Both the position numbers and the translations under genes were made by a program. Shown one piece after another: positions 1-8,159 of a stretch of DNA of 64,000 nt; within the stretch, counting starts at the first letter, position 1; each line of letters opens with the position of its first letter. The stretch lies in NCBI RefSeq assembly GCF_900167255.1, contig NZ_FUYB01000005.1, positions 124,001 through 188,000 on the forward strand. The letters run 5' to 3'. The stretch comes from Thiothrix eikelboomii. GTDB taxonomy: Bacteria; Pseudomonadota; Gammaproteobacteria; Thiotrichales; Thiotrichaceae. The notes under the pieces were generated by a model that saw only the letters and a program-made list of their open reading frames with translations, searched no databases and was not told where the DNA came from.

Positions 1-236
1 AAGGACGAAACTGGACGGCACTAGGCTTAGTTTTAGTGCTCGGTGGGGCTGTTGGTAATCTGATTGATCGGCTACTATATGGCAAAGTAATTGATTTTAT
101 TGACATCTATTTTGACATCCCGTTTGTAATGGAAAATTATCGTTTTGCGACTTTTAATGTCGCCGATATAGCCATTACCTTAGGGGCAGCCATTTTAGTA
201 TTCATGAGTTTGTTTGCATCGGATCGAATGGAGTAG
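1..236 (+). CDS. lspA: Signal peptidase II (lipoprotein), C-terminal part
   Basis: Inner-membrane aspartyl protease that removes the signal peptide from diacylated prolipoproteins. Only the C-terminal part lies in the window; the reading frame enters from the left edge at base 3 with no start codon visible. The two conserved catalytic blocks are present: the GNLIDR motif (first Asp) at about 57-74 and the FNVADIAI motif (second Asp), followed by a last hydrophobic helix and a short charged tail. In many proteobacteria lspA lies directly upstream of fkpB and ispH; here ispH is about 26.6 kb further on, so the intervening catabolic block interrupts that usual order. Identification is firm. Confidence 0.93.
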   Translation, partial: GRNWTALGLVLVLGGAVGNLIDRLLYGKVIDFIDIYFDIPFVMENYRFATFNVADIAITLGAAILVFMSLFASDRME

Positions 237-315
237 GGCGTCACTCTATCCTCTAAGTTTTTGACTAGACGACTGGTTTATTTTAAAGTTAAATATTTTA
301 AGCTTTAAGTATTTT

Positions 316-342
316 ATATATTGCTAGGAGAGAGCAATATAT
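316..342 (+). other. Perfect hairpin in the lspA-liv intergenic region
   Basis: Arms ATATATTGCT (316-325) and AGCAATATAT (333-342) are perfectly complementary around a 7-base purine loop. It lies 80 bases after lspA and 65 bases before the liv operon start. It could be the lspA terminator (though no T-run follows), a leader element or an operator; the sequence does not decide. Confidence 0.4.
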
Positions 343-407
343 TATAGGTCGTGTCTGCTTGGTGGAGAGTCTAGTGCTTTTCACCAACTCAAGTGGAGGA
401 GTCGAGT

Positions 408-1202
408 ATGATTGAAGTTAGCGATGTATCGAAGCATTTTGGCGGCTTAAAAGCGGTTAATCATGCGACACTCACAATAGAAAAAGGCTCGATTACAGGC
501 CTGATCGGCCCGAATGGGGCTGGCAAATCTACTTTATTTAATCTGATTGCGGGCTTATATCCGCCGACTTCGGGGCAAATCTTTCTGGATGGTGAAGAGG
601 TGACCGGCCTTAAGCCACATGAACTCTTCCACAAAGGTCTGCTTCGAACCTTCCAAATTGCCCACGAGTTTTCCAGCATGAGTGTGCTTGAAAACCTCAT
701 GATGGTGCCTTCCGGTCAACTTGGTGAAAACTTGTGGAACACTTGGTTTCATCGTAAAAAAATCCGCGAGCAAGAAGAGCAAGTCCGCGAGCGTGCTGAG
801 GATGTGATTCGCTTTTTAAAAATTTCGCATGTCATGCATGAAAAAGCCGGTAATCTTTCCGGCGGCCAGAAAAAGCTGATCGAACTAGGGCGCACGATGA
901 TGGTGGATGCACGCATTGTGTTGTTGGATGAAGTCGGGGCAGGGGTGAATCGGACGCTGTTAGGTGAGATTGGCGATGCGATTTTGCGCTTGAATCAAGA
1001 ACGGGGTTATACCTTCTGCATGATTGAGCACGATATGGATTTTATCTCGCGGCTGTGCAATCCAGTCGTAGTTCTTGCTGAAGGTACGGTGCTCATGCAA
1101 GGGACTGCAGATCAAGTAAAAAATGATGAAAAAGTCATTGAAGCTTATTTAGGGCGTGGGCTGAAAAATAAGGGCTTGATGAAAACAGGGGAAGCAGCAT
1201 GA
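408..1202 (+). CDS. livG: Branched-chain amino acid-type ABC transporter ATPase (LivG)
   Basis: Cytoplasmic ATP-binding subunit of a HAAT-family importer. Walker A GPNGAGKST is at residues 34-42, the signature NLSGGQKK is mid-protein, and Walker B is IVLLDEVGAGVN, followed by the H-loop region (IEHDMDF). The frame opens at GTG 393, but ATG 408 is preferred because an AGGAG ribosome site at 397-401 sits just before it and the protein then starts MIEVSDV, as the family does. First gene of a five-gene operon; its stop overlaps the start of livF by 4 bases. The substrate is inferred from family and gene order; related systems carry urea, amides or aromatic acids. Confidence 0.88.
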   Translation: MIEVSDVSKHFGGLKAVNHATLTIEKGSITGLIGPNGAGKSTLFNLIAGLYPPTSGQIFLDGEEVTGLKPHELFHKGLLRTFQIAHEFSSMSVLENLMMVPSGQLGENLWNTWFHRKKIREQEEQVRERAEDVIRFLKISHVMHEKAGNLSGGQKKLIELGRTMMVDARIVLLDEVGAGVNRTLLGEIGDAILRLNQERGYTFCMIEHDMDFISRLCNPVVVLAEGTVLMQGTADQVKNDEKVIEAYLGRGLKNKGLMKTGEAA

Positions 1203-1906
1203 CTTATTTAGTGGGTGAAAATCTAACCGGTGGTTATGGAAGTGGCCCGAGTATTCTGAACGGTTGCAATATCAGCGTGGATAAAGGTGAGATTGCGGTG
1301 ATTGTCGGCCCAAATGGGGCAGGTAAGTCGACTGCTATGAAGTCCTTTTTGGGTTTGCTGAATCTCAAGGAAGGCAAGGTCACTTTAGATGGCAAAGATA
1401 TTACTCATTTAGCACCACAAGCTCGAATTGGTGAAGGCATTGCTTTTGTGCCGCAGACTGAAAATGTGTTTGTCAGTATGACCGTAGAAGAAAATTTAGA
1501 AATGGGTGCTTTTCTGCGTACTGATGACTATCAGGATACGATGGGGCAAATTTATGATTTATTTCCCATTTTAAAAGAAAAGCGCTATCAATTGGCGGGG
1601 CAATTATCAGGGGGGCAGCGTCAACAAGTGGCTGTCGGCCGTGCCATGATGACCAAACCCACGGTTTTGCTGCTGGATGAACCAACCGCTGGGGTTTCGC
1701 CGATTGTGATGGACGAATTATTTGATCGGATTTTGGAAGTGAAATCGACAGGTATGGCGGTGTTGATGGTTGAGCAAAATGCACGCCAAGCCTTAGAAAT
1801 TGCTGATCGTGGTTATGTGCTGGTGATGGGCGAGAATAAGCACACTGGCTCAGGCCAAGCCCTCTTAGCTGATCCTATCGTTCGCAAATCCTTCCTAGGA
1901 GGTTAA
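1199..1906 (+). CDS. livF: Branched-chain amino acid-type ABC transporter ATPase (LivF)
   Basis: Second ATP-binding subunit of the importer, pairing with LivG. Walker A GPNGAGKST is at residues 37-45, the signature LSGGQRQQVAVGRAMM is near residue 140, and Walker B is VLLLDEPTAGVSP. At 235 residues it has the usual LivF length and lacks the extra C-terminal segment seen in LivG. ATG 1199 overlaps the livG stop by 4 bases, a translational-coupling arrangement, and the permease follows after 2 bases. Function by family is firm; substrate is inferred. Confidence 0.88.
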   Translation: MTYLVGENLTGGYGSGPSILNGCNISVDKGEIAVIVGPNGAGKSTAMKSFLGLLNLKEGKVTLDGKDITHLAPQARIGEGIAFVPQTENVFVSMTVEENLEMGAFLRTDDYQDTMGQIYDLFPILKEKRYQLAGQLSGGQRQQVAVGRAMMTKPTVLLLDEPTAGVSPIVMDELFDRILEVKSTGMAVLMVEQNARQALEIADRGYVLVMGENKHTGSGQALLADPIVRKSFLGG

Positions 1907-1908
1907 CC

Positions 1909-2922
1909 ATGACGGATTTTTTAAATGCCTTAGTGGTTTTCGCCAATTTCGTCTTTATCCCTGCGTTAACTTATGGCTGCCAATTAGCTTTGGGTTCGCT
2001 CGGGGTGACAATGATCTATAGTGTGCTGCGCTTTTCTAACTTTGCTCAGGGCGAAACAATGGCGTTTGGCACCGTTATCACGATTATGATGACTTGGTGG
2101 CTACAATCGCTTGGGGTTAGTTTAGGGCCGCTGCCGACAGCATTATTAGCCTTACCTGTCGGGATTTTAGTGACCTCTTGGCTGCTACTGGCGACTGACC
2201 GTTATGTGTATCGCTATTACCGAACTCAGCGGAGTAAGTCGATTACCTTTGTGATGGCGTCCTTGGGTGTCATGTTTATTATGAACGGTCTAGTACGCTT
2301 ATTGCTGGGGCCGAATGATCAAAACTTTGCAGATGGCGAACGCTTTTTTCTCACAGCCGATGCGTTTAGAGCTTGGTCAGGTTTGGATGAAGCCTTAGTG
2401 ATTCGTACTTCACAAGCACTCACTATTTTGCTGGCTTTAATTTTAGTCGGTTTATTATTTTGGTTTTTGCAGCGTACCAAAACGGGTAAAGCGATGCGGG
2501 CTTATGCCGATAATGAAAATCTAGCCTTGCTTTCAGGGATTAATCCAGATCGGATTGTGCGTATCACTTGGATTATTACCGCTGCCCTAGCTACCGTTGC
2601 AGGTGTACTCTATGGCTTAGATAAAGGCTATAAGCCGTTGGCTTATTATAATTTGTTGTTGCCGATTTTTGCGGCGGTGATTGTTGGTGGGATTGGTAAG
2701 CCGATTGGTGCGGTCGTGGGTGGTTTTATTATTGCCTTTTCTGAAGTGATTGTGACTTATGCTTATAAAAAGGTGCTGACTTATCTTCTTCCACCGGATT
2801 TAGCACCGGATGGCTTGGTGCAATTACTTTCCACCGAATACAAATTTGCAGTGTCCTTTGTGATCTTAGTCATCGTTCTATTAGTGAAACCAACAGGTAT
2901 CTTTAAGGGGAAAGTGCTATGA
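1909..2922 (+). CDS. livH: Branched-chain amino acid-type ABC permease (LivH)
   Basis: Inner-membrane permease subunit of the importer. The protein is strongly hydrophobic with about eight predicted membrane segments, and it carries the LivH-type signatures SVLRFSNFAQGE near residue 43 and a glycine-rich VGGIGKPIGAVVGG stretch near residue 262. At 337 residues it is slightly longer than the E. coli protein. An AGGAGG ribosome site lies at the end of livF (about 1897-1902). Its stop overlaps the livM start by 4 bases. It should dimerise with LivM to form the channel. Confidence 0.87.
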   Translation: MTDFLNALVVFANFVFIPALTYGCQLALGSLGVTMIYSVLRFSNFAQGETMAFGTVITIMMTWWLQSLGVSLGPLPTALLALPVGILVTSWLLLATDRYVYRYYRTQRSKSITFVMASLGVMFIMNGLVRLLLGPNDQNFADGERFFLTADAFRAWSGLDEALVIRTSQALTILLALILVGLLFWFLQRTKTGKAMRAYADNENLALLSGINPDRIVRITWIITAALATVAGVLYGLDKGYKPLAYYNLLLPIFAAVIVGGIGKPIGAVVGGFIIAFSEVIVTYAYKKVLTYLLPPDLAPDGLVQLLSTEYKFAVSFVILVIVLLVKPTGIFKGKVL

Positions 2923-4316
2923 GTCAGCGTCCATCCAGTCAGCCCCTGCAGGATAATACGGTGCGCGCTAGCATCGCCTTTTTAGTGATGGCGGGTTTAT
3001 TGATTCTCATCGGGGTTACACAGTCTTGGGCTTTAGCGCTCACTATTCTTAATCTGTGCATTATTTCTGCGTTGATGGCCTTGGGGGTCAATATCCAATG
3101 GGGTTATGCAGGTTTATTTAATGTTGGGATTATGGGCTTTGCAGCTTTAGGTGGTTTAGCCATGATCATTATTTCGATGCCCCCGGTGAAGGAAGCGTGG
3201 CAAGCGGGCGGTACTCGTGTTTTATTCGCTTTGTTGGCGATACTTGCAACCCTGAGTGCAGCCCTGTTTGTGCATAAGCTCCTAAAAGGTAAACGCTGGC
3301 ATGGTTGGGCGATAGCCTTGGTGGTGATTCTGGGCGTGGTGCTCAGCCGCTCTATTTTGGATCCTGGGGTGACTGCGATTGAGGCTGTGAATCCAGCCAG
3401 TACGGGCTATTTAGGGGGCTTAGGTCTACCCGTGGTCTTGGCTTGGATGGTAGGTGGCTTACTCGCAGCGGCGGCAGCTTGGTTGATTGGTAAAATTGCG
3501 CTGGGTTTGCGTTCAGATTATTTAGCGATAGCCACTTTAGGTATTTCTGAGATTCTGGTGGCGGTCATGCGCAATGAGGATTGGCTGACTCGTGGAGTAA
3601 AAAATGTGACGGGTTTGCCGCGCCCAGTTCCTTATGAGCTTGAGCTGCAACAAACACCGTGGTTTATCAATTTAGTTGAGCGCATCAATGCAGGTAGTTT
3701 AGCCGGACTGAACTCTAACGAGTATGCGACAGTCTTACAGTCACTGGTTGTGGATAGTGCTAGTATTTTTGTAAAACTCTGTTATACAGGCCTGTTTGCT
3801 TTAGTGTTAATTATTATCTTGCAATTGTGTGTCCTCGCTCTCGATTCACCGTGGGGACGGATGGTGCGGGCGATTCGGGATAATGAAGTCGCTGCGGATG
3901 CGATGGGCAAGGATGTGACAGGTCGCCATTTGCAGATTTTCATTTTAGGCTCTGCGGTGGTGGGAATTGCAGGAGCGATGCTTGCAACCCTAGACGGACA
4001 ATTTACGCCGGGTTCTTATAGCCCCTTACGTTTCACCTTTTTGATCTGGGTAATGGTGATCGTCGGTGGTTCTGGTAATAATCTAGGTGCTGTGCTGGGT
4101 GGCTTCTTAGTCTGGTTGATCTGGGTTGAAGCAGAGCCGGTCGGTTTTTGGTTAATGGATGTTTTGACCTCAGGGATGGGGGATGACAGTGGATTGCGTA
4201 AACATTTATTGGATAGTGCGCAATACATGCGGGTTATTATTATGGGGGCGGTATTGCTATTGGTAATGCGCTTTAGCCCATGGGGATTATTGCCTGAGCA
4301 AAACAGGCAAGCTTGA
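2919..4316 (+). CDS. livM: Branched-chain amino acid-type ABC permease (LivM)
   Basis: Second permease subunit, 465 residues with multiple membrane helices. Family signatures include WGYAGLFNVGIMGFAALGG near residue 60, the LGLRSDYLAIATLGISEI segment near residue 190, and RAIRDNEVAADAMGKD near residue 315, the loop that contacts the ATPases. It is longer than many LivM proteins because of extra hydrophobic and periplasmic stretches between residues 85 and 150. It overlaps livH by 4 bases and is followed by the binding-protein gene. A 242-residue open frame on the opposite strand across its end is judged spurious. Confidence 0.87.
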   Translation: MSQRPSSQPLQDNTVRASIAFLVMAGLLILIGVTQSWALALTILNLCIISALMALGVNIQWGYAGLFNVGIMGFAALGGLAMIIISMPPVKEAWQAGGTRVLFALLAILATLSAALFVHKLLKGKRWHGWAIALVVILGVVLSRSILDPGVTAIEAVNPASTGYLGGLGLPVVLAWMVGGLLAAAAAWLIGKIALGLRSDYLAIATLGISEILVAVMRNEDWLTRGVKNVTGLPRPVPYELELQQTPWFINLVERINAGSLAGLNSNEYATVLQSLVVDSASIFVKLCYTGLFALVLIIILQLCVLALDSPWGRMVRAIRDNEVAADAMGKDVTGRHLQIFILGSAVVGIAGAMLATLDGQFTPGSYSPLRFTFLIWVMVIVGGSGNNLGAVLGGFLVWLIWVEAEPVGFWLMDVLTSGMGDDSGLRKHLLDSAQYMRVIIMGAVLLLVMRFSPWGLLPEQNRQA

Positions 4317-4337
4317 TTGATAATGAGGAGAACACAC

Positions 4338-5525
4338 ATGAAAAAATTACTGTTAGCAACCGCGATTATGGCCAGCCTGAGCAGTGTTGCTGTTGCTGAG
4401 GATATTAAGGTTGGAGTCTTGATGGGCTTCACCGGGCCTATCGAATCCTTAACGCCGAATATGGCGGCTTCTGCGGAATTGGCGTTTAAAGAAGTTTCAG
4501 ATTCAGGTGCATTATTAGATGGCAAAAAAATTGCTGTGGTTCGTGCTGATTCCTCTTGTGTGGATGCGGCAGCAGCGACAGCAGCCGCTGAGCGTTTAGT
4601 CACCTCTGAGAAAGTGGCTGCTATTGTCGGTGCTTCTTGTTCCGGTGAAACCACGGCAGTTGTCAATAATGTTGCTGCCCCGAATGGTGTATTAGCGATC
4701 TCTCCTTCTGCAACTTCACCCGCTTTGACCGCGATTGCTGACAAGGGCTTTTTCTTCCGTACTGCACCCTCGGATGCACGTCAAGGTGAAGTCCTAGCCC
4801 AGATCGTGAAAGATCGTGGGATTAATGAAGTAGCGATCACCTATACCAATAATGACTACGGTAAAGGCTTGAGCGAGTCCTTCTCAAAAGCTTATGAGAA
4901 ATTAGGTGGTAAGATCGCGATCAACGCAGCTCACGAAGATGGTAAAGCGGATTATGCGGCTGAGGTTGCAGCTTTAGCGGCTTCGGGTGCTAAAGATTTA
5001 GTGGTATTTGGCTATCTAGATCAAGGTGGAAAAGGCATCGTTCAAAATGCTTTAGATACCGGTGCTTATAAGCGCTTCATTCTGGCTGATGGGATGGTGG
5101 GTGAAAAGTTTGCGGCTGACCTAGGCAAAAATATCGAGGGTTCTTTCGGGACGATGGCGGGTGGTGAGTACGAAGGTGCAGAAGCTTGGAACAAGATTGC
5201 CGAAGGTGCCAAGATTGATCCAAAGGGTGGCCCTTATCGTGGTGAATCCTATGATGCAGCCGCTTTAATCTCCCTAGCGATGCAAGCCGCTAAATCATCT
5301 GATCGTGCAGCAGTTCAAGCCAAAATTGCCGAAGTTGCGAATGCACCGGGCGAGAAAATTTTCCCCGGCGAATTAGCTAAAGGCTTAAAGCTATTGGCTG
5401 AAGGCAAAGATGTCGATTATGTCGGTGCGACTAATGTCGAATTCGATGATGCGGGTGATGTACCCGGTTCTTATCGTGAAATGGAAATTAAAGGTGGCAA
5501 ATTTGAGTCGTTGAAGATTCATTAA
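4338..5525 (+). CDS. livK: Periplasmic binding protein of the liv-type ABC importer
   Basis: Type I periplasmic binding protein that would capture the ligand and deliver it to LivHM. ATG 4338 is chosen over the in-frame ATG 4317 because GAGGAG (4325-4330) precedes it and it gives a normal signal peptide (MKKLLLATA, cleavage after VAVA). The mature protein starts EDIKVGVLMGFTGP, the typical first strand of this fold. It has two Cys residues in the first lobe (DSSCV and GASCSGE) that may form a disulfide. Being last in the operon with its own strong ribosome site fits a need for excess binding protein. The gene name is by family; the ligand is unknown. Confidence 0.82.
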   Translation: MKKLLLATAIMASLSSVAVAEDIKVGVLMGFTGPIESLTPNMAASAELAFKEVSDSGALLDGKKIAVVRADSSCVDAAAATAAAERLVTSEKVAAIVGASCSGETTAVVNNVAAPNGVLAISPSATSPALTAIADKGFFFRTAPSDARQGEVLAQIVKDRGINEVAITYTNNDYGKGLSESFSKAYEKLGGKIAINAAHEDGKADYAAEVAALAASGAKDLVVFGYLDQGGKGIVQNALDTGAYKRFILADGMVGEKFAADLGKNIEGSFGTMAGGEYEGAEAWNKIAEGAKIDPKGGPYRGESYDAAALISLAMQAAKSSDRAAVQAKIAEVANAPGEKIFPGELAKGLKLLAEGKDVDYVGATNVEFDDAGDVPGSYREMEIKGGKFESLKIH

Positions 5526-5547
5526 GCCTCAAAGTTGGTCAGGGTTT

Positions 5548-5578
5548 AAAAAGGGGTGGGTTAATCTCACCCTTTTTT
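5548..5578 (+). terminator. Bidirectional rho-independent terminator
   Basis: A 13-base-pair stem (5548-5560 with 5566-5578, two G-T pairs) closes a TTAAT loop. It has A-residues on the left arm and a run of six T on the right arm, so it can stop transcription from both sides. It sits between the convergent liv operon and the GH32-terminated sugar operon. Confidence 0.85.
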
Positions 5579-5597
5579 CATGAATTTCTATAGAGTT

Positions 5598-7064
5598 TTA
5601 TAGGTTTTTGTTGAGCGTTGAGTTTAATTGATCGACGCTGCCTTTCAACTCGACGGTTGTATGCGATACCACGTTGCAATGTGTTAGCGGTGCTGAGCCA
5701 AACCATAAGGCAGTAATCACCACTAAGCCCTGTTCGATAAAAATTTCAATAGAGTTAGTATCCAGTAGGATTTGCAAATTTAGGCTATTAGTTGACCAAG
5801 GCAAGCGGGCTATAATATCTTGGCTGAGTTCCGAAGGGAGAGGCAGTTTTGCTTGAGAGTGCCGCTTAAGGATGAACTCCTGAGTGGGAGTTTGGTAAAT
5901 GAATTCAAGCTGATCACCCGCCTGATTATGTAAGCAAATGGTTAATTCGGTCGGGGTGGTTGACCAGTTGAATTGATAGTGTAAGCAAGCTAAAGGCGGT
6001 AACTGCGAAGTTAGATGTTGAGTGCCTTGGATGGTTTGTCGCTCAAGCTGTTGGGTGGAGTTAATCAGTTGCTTGAGTGCATTCAGCGGTGTTTGAGTTA
6101 AATACAGCTGGTGTTGATGACGAATGAGCTTGAGTTGGCGCGGTAAAGTCAGGGAACCTAGCCAAGGCGAAGTCGGCAAATCGCGGGCATAATGCCAATT
6201 ATTAAGCCATGCGATACTGATACAAGCTTGGTCATTCGATAAATTAGACCAGCTTTGCCCCGCATAACAATCGGGCCCCCACTCATTCCAATGCACTTTT
6301 GCTAAATGAGCACACAGAAACTGATAGCCGTCAAAATCACCCACTAAATAAAACGTACCATAACCACCGTTAGGTGCTCCGGTTTGTACACCTACTTGTA
6401 GTACCCAATAGCGCTCTGAATCCGGTGTGACACTAAGGGACACTAAATCTGGCATTTCTAAGATGCCAAAGGCTTGCCAGCTAGGGTCAGTAATTGCTTG
6501 TTGTAACTGCCATTGGATTAAATTAGTAGAGGTGTAAACCCCGATTTGATGGCCTTCCGCTAATACCATGACCCAGTGCTGATAAGGCTGATACCAAAAG
6601 ACTTTAGGATCTCGATAATCCGGGCTATTTGCTTGAGTGAGTACGGGGTTATGGGCGTATTCTTGCCAAGTGACCCCTGCATCAAGGCTATAGGCTAAAC
6701 TTTGTACCTGCCCTTGAGCAGAGGCATGAGTAAAGATCGCAACTATTGCAGGATGAGGGTGATCAGGGGGTTGAAAACCTGCACTATTTGTATGATCAAC
6801 AACAGCAGAGCCAGAAAACACCATGCCTAACCGAGGGTGTGGATAAAGCGCCAGCGGTTGATGTTCCCAATGTAATAGGTCTTGACTGGTGGCATGCCCC
6901 CAATGTAAAGCGCCTTGGCCTTGATCGGGTTTGTATTGATAAAACAAATGATAGATGCCCTGATACCAGACTAAACCATTCGGATCATTCATCCAGTGAC
7001 TCGGCACAGAAAAATGGAATTGCGGGCGATAAGGTTCGTTGTACCGAATTATTGGCTCAGGCAT
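5598..7064 (-). CDS. GH32 beta-fructofuranosidase (invertase / sucrose hydrolase)
   Basis: Hydrolyses terminal beta-fructosyl bonds of sucrose or raffinose-type sugars. All three GH32 signatures are visible: WMNDPNG (residues 24-30, Asp27 the nucleophile), RDP (151-153, transition-state stabiliser) and EMPDL with Glu203 as acid/base (the usual ECPDL with Met for Cys). The five-bladed propeller is followed by a C-terminal beta-sandwich containing IEIFIEQG. There is no signal peptide, so it acts in the cytoplasm after uptake. It is the last gene of the minus-strand operon, 21 bases after the LacI regulator. With the MelA-like enzyme upstream it would finish raffinose breakdown (sucrose to glucose and fructose). 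Confidence 0.9.
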   Translation of the reverse strand: MPEPIIRYNEPYRPQFHFSVPSHWMNDPNGLVWYQGIYHLFYQYKPDQGQGALHWGHATSQDLLHWEHQPLALYPHPRLGMVFSGSAVVDHTNSAGFQPPDHPHPAIVAIFTHASAQGQVQSLAYSLDAGVTWQEYAHNPVLTQANSPDYRDPKVFWYQPYQHWVMVLAEGHQIGVYTSTNLIQWQLQQAITDPSWQAFGILEMPDLVSLSVTPDSERYWVLQVGVQTGAPNGGYGTFYLVGDFDGYQFLCAHLAKVHWNEWGPDCYAGQSWSNLSNDQACISIAWLNNWHYARDLPTSPWLGSLTLPRQLKLIRHQHQLYLTQTPLNALKQLINSTQQLERQTIQGTQHLTSQLPPLACLHYQFNWSTTPTELTICLHNQAGDQLEFIYQTPTQEFILKRHSQAKLPLPSELSQDIIARLPWSTNSLNLQILLDTNSIEIFIEQGLVVITALWFGSAPLTHCNVVSHTTVELKGSVDQLNSTLNKNL

Positions 7065-7085
7065 GGTGAATAGAATCCTTAGCGT

Positions 7086-8159
7086 TTAAGTGCTTGGCCG
7101 CTTGGCACCACAGGAAGCACGCACAATCAGCTCAAATGGCTCGCAATAATGCTTACGCTCTAAACGTTCCTTGCCGGCGAGTTGCTGATTTAAGAGTGTC
7201 ATGGCTAATTGACCGTGCTTAGCGGGGTCCGAGCGAATAGTTGTTAGAGGGGGATCAGCAAAAGCGGCTAAGGGAATATCATCGTAACCGACTAAGGCAA
7301 TATCATCGGGAATCCGTAACTTAGCTTCGCGCAGTGCTTTCATCGCGCCAAACGCTAGCGTGTCATTACCCGCAAAGAGCGCCGTAAAAGGGATTTGGCG
7401 CTGGAGGATTTCCTGCATGGCTCGATAACCACTCTCAGCGCTCAGATCACCATAGGCGACTAATTCATCTAATTGTTTTATCCCCTGAGCCATTAAGGTA
7501 TCACGCCAGCCTCGGTAACGATTATTAGCCGCCAAAAACTCACTGGAAGCAAACCCAAGATGAGCAATCCGTTGATGCCCCAAGTCGATTAAATGCTGCA
7601 TGGCCACGCAAGCGGCGGCATAAGTATCATTCCCCAAGGTGACATAAGCCTCTAATTCAGGCTCACCCGCCCCTAAGACCACTAAGGGAATATCCGCATC
7701 GGCTAACAGCATTAAATGTTGATGTTCTTCATGCCGTGGATTACACACGATCAAGCCATCAATATGCCGACCTTTGATTAAATTCACAAAACTGCCCGGC
7801 TCACGCCCCTCGTCTTCGGTGGATTCAATCAATAGTTTTAAGCCTAAGCGATGGCAAGCCTCATTGACACTCGCCACCAACTGCGCCAAAAACACATCAA
7901 CATATAAATGGCTTAATTTAGGGATGACTAAGCCAATCGTTGCGGTACTGCCACGTGCTAACATTTGTGCAGCCACATTGGGTGTGTAGCCCAAGACAGC
8001 CGCTGCATCGAGTACTTTTTGGCGTGTTGCCTCACTAATCGCCATCCCTTGGCGATTATTTAAGACAAATGACACCGTAGTACGCGATACACCAGCTAAT
8101 TTAGCCACATCTGCACTAGTAGCGGCTTGAGTAACGATTGGATTAGGTATTACATTCAT
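7086..8159 (-). CDS. LacI-family transcriptional regulator
   Basis: Sugar-responsive DNA-binding regulator. The N-terminal helix-turn-helix (TSADVAKLAGVSRTTVSFVLN, residues 14-34) with the hinge helix region is followed by a periplasmic-binding-protein-like effector domain (IGLVIPKLSHLYVDVFLAQLV onward, ending in the typical PLTTIRSDPAKHGQLAM segment). Its start overlaps the stop of the GH4 gene by 4 bases, so it is co-transcribed with the operon it probably controls. The best candidate operator is the palindrome at 12909-12933 in front of the first gene of the operon. Effector sugar not known. Confidence 0.9.
   Translation of the reverse strand: MNVIPNPIVTQAATSADVAKLAGVSRTTVSFVLNNRQGMAISEATRQKVLDAAAVLGYTPNVAAQMLARGSTATIGLVIPKLSHLYVDVFLAQLVASVNEACHRLGLKLLIESTEDEGREPGSFVNLIKGRHIDGLIVCNPRHEEHQHLMLLADADIPLVVLGAGEPELEAYVTLGNDTYAAACVAMQHLIDLGHQRIAHLGFASSEFLAANNRYRGWRDTLMAQGIKQLDELVAYGDLSAESGYRAMQEILQRQIPFTALFAGNDTLAFGAMKALREAKLRIPDDIALVGYDDIPLAAFADPPLTTIRSDPAKHGQLAMTLLNQQLAGKERLERKHYCEPFELIVRASCGAKRPST

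Noticed and set aside
4016-4744. 242-codon open frame on the minus strand across the end of livM and start of the binding-protein gene
   Set aside because: It lies fully opposite two well-supported genes, is Ala/Thr/Ser-rich as expected for an antisense shadow, and shows no family pattern.
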